Shown here: positions 25,229 to 28,467 of the stretch, in pieces
Layout of the letters: each line of letters starts with the position of its first letter
Numbering within the stretch: position 1 is the first letter of the stretch
From: an uncultured Muribaculaceae bacterium
GTDB lineage: Bacteria > Bacteroidota > Bacteroidia > Bacteroidales > Muribaculaceae
NCBI GenBank assembly: GCA_934663645.1
Contig: CAKUKR010000022.1
Span: 1-28,467 of the forward strand
Direction of reading: 5' to 3'
DNA: 28,467 bases
Made by a program: the position numbers and the translations under genes
Notes under the pieces: generated by a model
What the model was told of the DNA's origin: nothing
What the model saw: the letters and a program-made list of their open reading frames with translations, nothing else
Databases searched by the model: none

Positions 25229-25447
25229 TTACGATTTGATTTTGTTTATCGCCGCGCGGATGATTTCCTCGGTGTCGGAGTCGCTCATTTCGATTACGTC
25301 CACGCGCTTGGCGTGGTATGCTTTGAGGATTTCCTCGCACAGCCAGTCCGGGTCGATGCCTTCAGTCTGGCAGATGCTCTCTATCATGGCGAGGTCGTCC
25401 TTGCGGATGCCGTAATGGACGAATTTTTGGTCTATTCCTTTGCTCAT
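25229..25447 (-). CDS. Small hypothetical protein of the defence operon
   Basis: The product is 72 residues, predominantly alpha-helical, with a DDLAMIESICQ helix, DPDWLCEEILKAYHAK and a C-terminal EEIIRAAINKIKS. I recognise no family. It begins 3 nt after the stop of the helicase gene and ends 6 nt before the ATPase gene, so it is almost certainly a real co-transcribed gene. Small proteins between a nuclease/helicase and an SMC-like ATPase are often adaptors or regulatory subunits (DndE occupies a comparable position but is larger and unlike this one). The role is inferred from position only. Confidence 0.75.
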   Translation of the reverse strand: MSKGIDQKFVHYGIRKDDLAMIESICQTEGIDPDWLCEEILKAYHAKRVDVIEMSDSDTEEIIRAAINKIKS

Positions 25448-25450
25448 GGT

Positions 25451-27817
25451 CTATGCGTTTTGAGGATAGAATGAAGCCCACAGGTGCAGGTTGTCCGTGG
25501 TGTTCTCGATAGGGAATTTGGAGTAAATCCAGTTGTCGCCGCTCTTGAGTATGATGCCGCCGGCGAGTGGCTCACGCTCTGTGCTGTGCTCGGCGCAATA
25601 GGCGAGCAGCGCATTGTGCTTGTCGGCGGCGAACACGTCGCTGCCGACGCTCTTGGTGTCAAACAGGTAGACATGGCCGTTCCGCATGCGCACCACGAAG
25701 TCAACGTAGAACAGCGACTTGCTGCCATTCGCTCCCTGGCTGTACTCAATGGAGAAGTGCATCTTGCCCGCGTCGCCGTTCTTGTACCACCAGTCGATGT
25801 ATTCCGAGTTGCGCTCGAGGAATGCGGCAAACTCCCTTTCGGGATTTGACGCTTGGTTGAGCTGCACAAACGGGTCGAGGGCATGGTTGGCGACATCAGG
25901 CACTGCATGGTTCGTGTCGCTGTCGTAGGTGCGCTCTTCCGGCACTTCCCACTCGTAGGTCTTGAAGTCGCGGGCGGCGGCTTGTTGCTTCTTGATGTTG
26001 CGGATTTTCAGGTACTCCCCGAGGGCGATGTCGAGGATGCGGCTGAACTTCTCCTTGTTTCCGTGGTACAGCACCACCTTCTTCGCGTCGGTCTCGTAGA
26101 TGCCGAGGTAGTCCTCGATAAATCCGAGCAGGTACTGCGCGATGCGGTCGGTGCGGTCGCCCTGACGTGCCTCAAACTGGCCTCCCTTGGTGGCGATGAA
26201 CGCGAGGAAAACGCGGTTGATCTCATTGGCGGTGCGGGCAAATTTTGCCTGGTCTACGTGCAGTGTCTGCACCTCGTTCTGGAAATGCACGTCTACGGGG
26301 ATTTCCACGTTCACCGTCTTGACATCGAGGCGTATCTGCTGCTCTGCGCGGCGGCGGTTGTCGTTGATTGTCGCGTCTTCTGTCTCGGGCAGCGATGCAG
26401 CCGGCTCGTCGCCGCTCAGCGCGGCAAGTTCCGCCAGGGAGAACAGCCCCGGGCCGGCAGGAAGGTTGAAGAACTCGACAGCTGTCTTATACAGCACTTT
26501 GCGGAAGTCTGGGCCAAGATAATTGCGCATCACGTTGGTACGCTCGGCATAGTATGCCGTCAGCTCCACGTTGGTCAGGCCCTCACGGCGGCGGGCTGTG
26601 AGCGTGTTGCTGAGTATGTAGTCCTGGTCTGCCGAGACGATTTTGATTTGGTCCTTGGCGATGTCAGTGTATACGTAGCCGATGTTCAGCAGGTCGGAGG
26701 GGTAGTGCTTTTGCTCCGGCATGCGCAGGATGCGCCCGACGGTCTGGATAGTGAACTGGTCGCTCTGCAGCTTGCGGAATATCAGCAGCACGGCGGCACG
26801 CGGGCAGTCCCAGCCGAGGGCTATAGCCTCCTTGAACAGCAACGCCTCCGCCAGATTGTCGGGGCGTTCCAGCCCCTCGAGGTTCTTCTTCTCCTTGTCG
26901 AGCCACACCGCGAGCTTGCCGTTTTCAGTCGTGATGTCTTTTGCCCTCAGGTACGCTTTGACCGTTTCTGCCACTGCGGTGTCGTCGTCAGTCATCGACT
27001 CCTTCTTGTCGTTGGGGAGCTGTATCAGCAGCAGCGGCTTGATGCCAACGCCGAGCCGGCTGTATTCCCCGGCTATCTGCTCGCGCTTGGCGAGGGCAGA
27101 CCGCAGCAGCCGCTCGTCGAGCGATATCGGCGAGGCGGCATCCACGTCGATGTCGGGGTTCAGCACCACCTCTTTCTTGATCATCTCGGCACTGATGACT
27201 TCCTTGCGGAACACCTTCACCAGCGCGTCTGGATTCTGTGTCCTTGGCGTTGCCGAGATGCGTATCTCCACATCGGGGTTGATGCTGTTGAGCACTGCGG
27301 CAGACCTGTCAGCGGTTGGTGACCAGAACATGTGTTCCTCGTCGATGACAGCGATTATGGGCAGCCCCGCCTCCTCGCGTGTGCGCCGCACCACCTCATA
27401 GATGCTTGCGTTGCTCTCCGAGTCGCTGGTCATGCGGTTGTTCTTCTTGTTGATGCTCTCCCAGTTGACGAAAAGGATTTCGCCCGGCTGTATCCCCTCC
27501 GAGTCGTCCAGCTCGTCAAACATCACGGGGCGCAGCTTGCGCGTCTCGCCGAAAGCGTTTTTGAGCGAGCCGTAGCTCTGTATGTGCAGCTTGCGCGGCG
27601 CAAACCAGATAAACGCGCACTCCTGCCAGCGCGAGTTGCCACGGTTTTTCAGCTCGTCGGTGATGCCGGCGAGCGTGGCGCACGCCATTACCGTCTTGCC
27701 TGCTCCCGTCGGCGCTTCGAAAACTATCTTGCGGCGCGTGCCGCCGATGTTGAGCAGGCTGACGGTCTTGTCAATCAGCTCTGCTATCGCTCTTTGCTGG
27801 TATTCCAGGTCTTTCAT
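25451..27817 (-). CDS. DEAH/Res-type helicase with C-terminal PDDEXK-like nuclease
   Basis: The product is 788 residues. The SF2 helicase motifs appear in order: APTGAGKTVMA (I, ~36-46), VIDEEHMFW (II, ~158), RISATPRTQ (III, ~183) and QTVGRILRMPEQKHY (VI, ~360). The C-terminus holds FYVDFVVRMRNGHVYLFDTKS (~705-725), a D-x-n-DxK arrangement typical of the PDDEXK nuclease of type III Res subunits. It is shorter than EcoP15I-type Res (about 970). It overlaps the end of the methyltransferase gene by 4 nt (ATGA), with GGAGGTGAG just upstream, so translation is coupled. It probably cleaves or translocates unmodified invading DNA. Recognition is expected to come from the methyltransferase. Confidence 0.9.
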   Translation of the reverse strand: MKDLEYQQRAIAELIDKTVSLLNIGGTRRKIVFEAPTGAGKTVMACATLAGITDELKNRGNSRWQECAFIWFAPRKLHIQSYGSLKNAFGETRKLRPVMFDELDDSEGIQPGEILFVNWESINKKNNRMTSDSESNASIYEVVRRTREEAGLPIIAVIDEEHMFWSPTADRSAAVLNSINPDVEIRISATPRTQNPDALVKVFRKEVISAEMIKKEVVLNPDIDVDAASPISLDERLLRSALAKREQIAGEYSRLGVGIKPLLLIQLPNDKKESMTDDDTAVAETVKAYLRAKDITTENGKLAVWLDKEKKNLEGLERPDNLAEALLFKEAIALGWDCPRAAVLLIFRKLQSDQFTIQTVGRILRMPEQKHYPSDLLNIGYVYTDIAKDQIKIVSADQDYILSNTLTARRREGLTNVELTAYYAERTNVMRNYLGPDFRKVLYKTAVEFFNLPAGPGLFSLAELAALSGDEPAASLPETEDATINDNRRRAEQQIRLDVKTVNVEIPVDVHFQNEVQTLHVDQAKFARTANEINRVFLAFIATKGGQFEARQGDRTDRIAQYLLGFIEDYLGIYETDAKKVVLYHGNKEKFSRILDIALGEYLKIRNIKKQQAAARDFKTYEWEVPEERTYDSDTNHAVPDVANHALDPFVQLNQASNPEREFAAFLERNSEYIDWWYKNGDAGKMHFSIEYSQGANGSKSLFYVDFVVRMRNGHVYLFDTKSVGSDVFAADKHNALLAYCAEHSTEREPLAGGIILKSGDNWIYSKFPIENTTDNLHLWASFYPQNA

Positions 27818-28467
27818 GCCTCACCTCCTTCCGTGTTGAAAAGTCCTCCGAGGTCGCTGCTTTCGCCCGCCTCGCCGCTGTTTTCCGGCACAGCGATGAC
27901 CTTGTCGCGCTGCCGGGGCAGTATGCGCTTGTATGTGTTGTAGATGGCGGCGGGGAGTGCCGTCGGCTCGACCTTGTCGGCAACAGGCTCGAACAGGTCG
28001 GTCGCCGGGTCTTCGCTCGGCGAGAACACATATACCTTTATGGGGCTTTTCACCTCGACTGTCGCGATGATGCCGACTATCTCTTCGATATATTCCTCGC
28101 GGTAGATGATGAGCATCTGCCTTTCGCCGTCGGTGAAGCAGCGGAATACTTGCGGATGCGTCTTGACAGAGCCGAATGTGTCCTGCTCGGTGTACAGGTT
28201 CTCCTTGATGCAGAGCATGTCTGTCGAGAGGTTGACGAGCTTCTGCATGTTTCGCGGCGAGCGCGAGCGGCTGATGAACTCGGTGCGGTAGTAGCGGAGG
28301 TTGTTGCCGTGCAGCCCTTCTACCTTCTCGCCGTTAGGCTTGGTGTAGCCTTTGATTACGCGCTTGTTTCGCTCGTAGGTGACGTTTTCGCAGATGCCGT
28401 TCTCGTTGTTTGTGCAGAGTATGCACTGCCGCTTTCCGCCGTCCTCGGCGTTGAGCTGCATCACCGC
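27814..28467 (-). CDS. Adenine-type DNA methyltransferase (type III Mod-like), C-terminal part only
   Basis: The frame is open to the window edge, so the catalytic N-terminus with FGG and DPPY is outside. The visible 217 residues begin AVMQLNAEDGGKRQCILCTNN, followed by VTYERNKRVIKGY, a block characteristic of amino-methyltransferases of the type III Mod/N6-adenine group. The rest is an alpha/beta region (VFRCFTDGERQMLIIYREEY) and a Gly/Glu-rich end. It is predicted to methylate host adenines at the system's recognition sequence and to give it sequence specificity. It is the first visible gene of the operon. Whether a further upstream gene or promoter exists cannot be seen here. Confidence 0.88.
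   Translation of the reverse strand, partial: AVMQLNAEDGGKRQCILCTNNENGICENVTYERNKRVIKGYTKPNGEKVEGLHGNNLRYYRTEFISRSRSPRNMQKLVNLSTDMLCIKENLYTEQDTFGSVKTHPQVFRCFTDGERQMLIIYREEYIEEIVGIIATVEVKSPIKVYVFSPSEDPATDLFEPVADKVEPTALPAAIYNTYKRILPRQRDKVIAVPENSGEAGESSDLGGLFNTEGGEA

Noticed and set aside
25853..27322. 489-codon open frame antisense to the helicase gene
   Set aside because: The minus-strand frame has clear helicase and nuclease motifs; the plus-strand frame shows none and is a shadow.
21638..28467. Canonical Dnd, BREX or DISARM assignment for the defence operon
   Set aside because: No DndA/C/E-like, PglZ/BrxC-like or DrmA/B-like proteins are seen; only the DndD-like ATPase is shared, and a type III-like Mod/Res core is present instead.
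1..28467. CRISPR arrays, insertion sequences, prophage genes, rRNA
   Set aside because: No regularly spaced direct repeats, transposase, phage structural genes or rRNA-like sequence were found on reading both strands.

Overview
The window looks like chromosomal DNA from a gut-type Bacteroidales bacterium, most plausibly Muribaculaceae-like. The support is four-fold: several matches to the Bacteroidetes promoter (TTG, 19-20 nt, TAnnTTTG); a secreted multidomain protein with a type IX-like C-terminal tail; a periplasmic-TPR/AraC membrane regulator; and core genes typical of the group. The family-level placement is inference from gene content and style, not from a database search.

Layout. 1-1.3 kb holds decaying genes: a small membrane-anchored hypothetical protein interrupted by an in-frame TAA, and a frameshifted, truncated DUF1016/YhcG-type nuclease remnant. 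1.4-8.1 kb is a visibly AT-richer block with two minus-strand genes, a ~1549-residue secreted protein (FN3-like and MAM/choice-of-anchor-J-like modules) and the TPR/AraC membrane regulator that probably controls it. 8.2-10.9 kb is a two-gene minus-strand operon for a 5'-nucleotidase-family exported hydrolase and a GH3 lipoprotein. Rubrerythrin (plus strand) follows. 11.6-18.3 kb is a tight minus-strand operon: a 1370-residue OB-fold-like/Schlafen-AlbA protein, menA, and the replicative helicase gene dnaB. Then come ribE (minus) and, on the plus strand, rplS and gpmI. tRNA-Arg(CCG) lies on the minus strand after gpmI.

21.6-28.5 kb is the most interesting part: a five-gene minus-strand operon with 3-6 nt gaps or a 4 nt overlap. 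It encodes the C-terminal part of an adenine-type (type III Mod-like) DNA methyltransferase that runs off the window, a DEAH/Res-like helicase with a PDDEXK-type nuclease end, a 72-residue protein of unknown family, an SMC/DndD-like coiled-coil ATPase, and a HerA-like ATPase. This reads as a modification-based anti-phage system that adds two DNA-handling ATPases and a small protein to a type III R-M core. It may belong to the helicase/methylase/ATPase ('Hma'-type) class or be an undescribed variant; sequence reading alone cannot decide.

No CRISPR array, insertion sequence, prophage or rRNA was seen.
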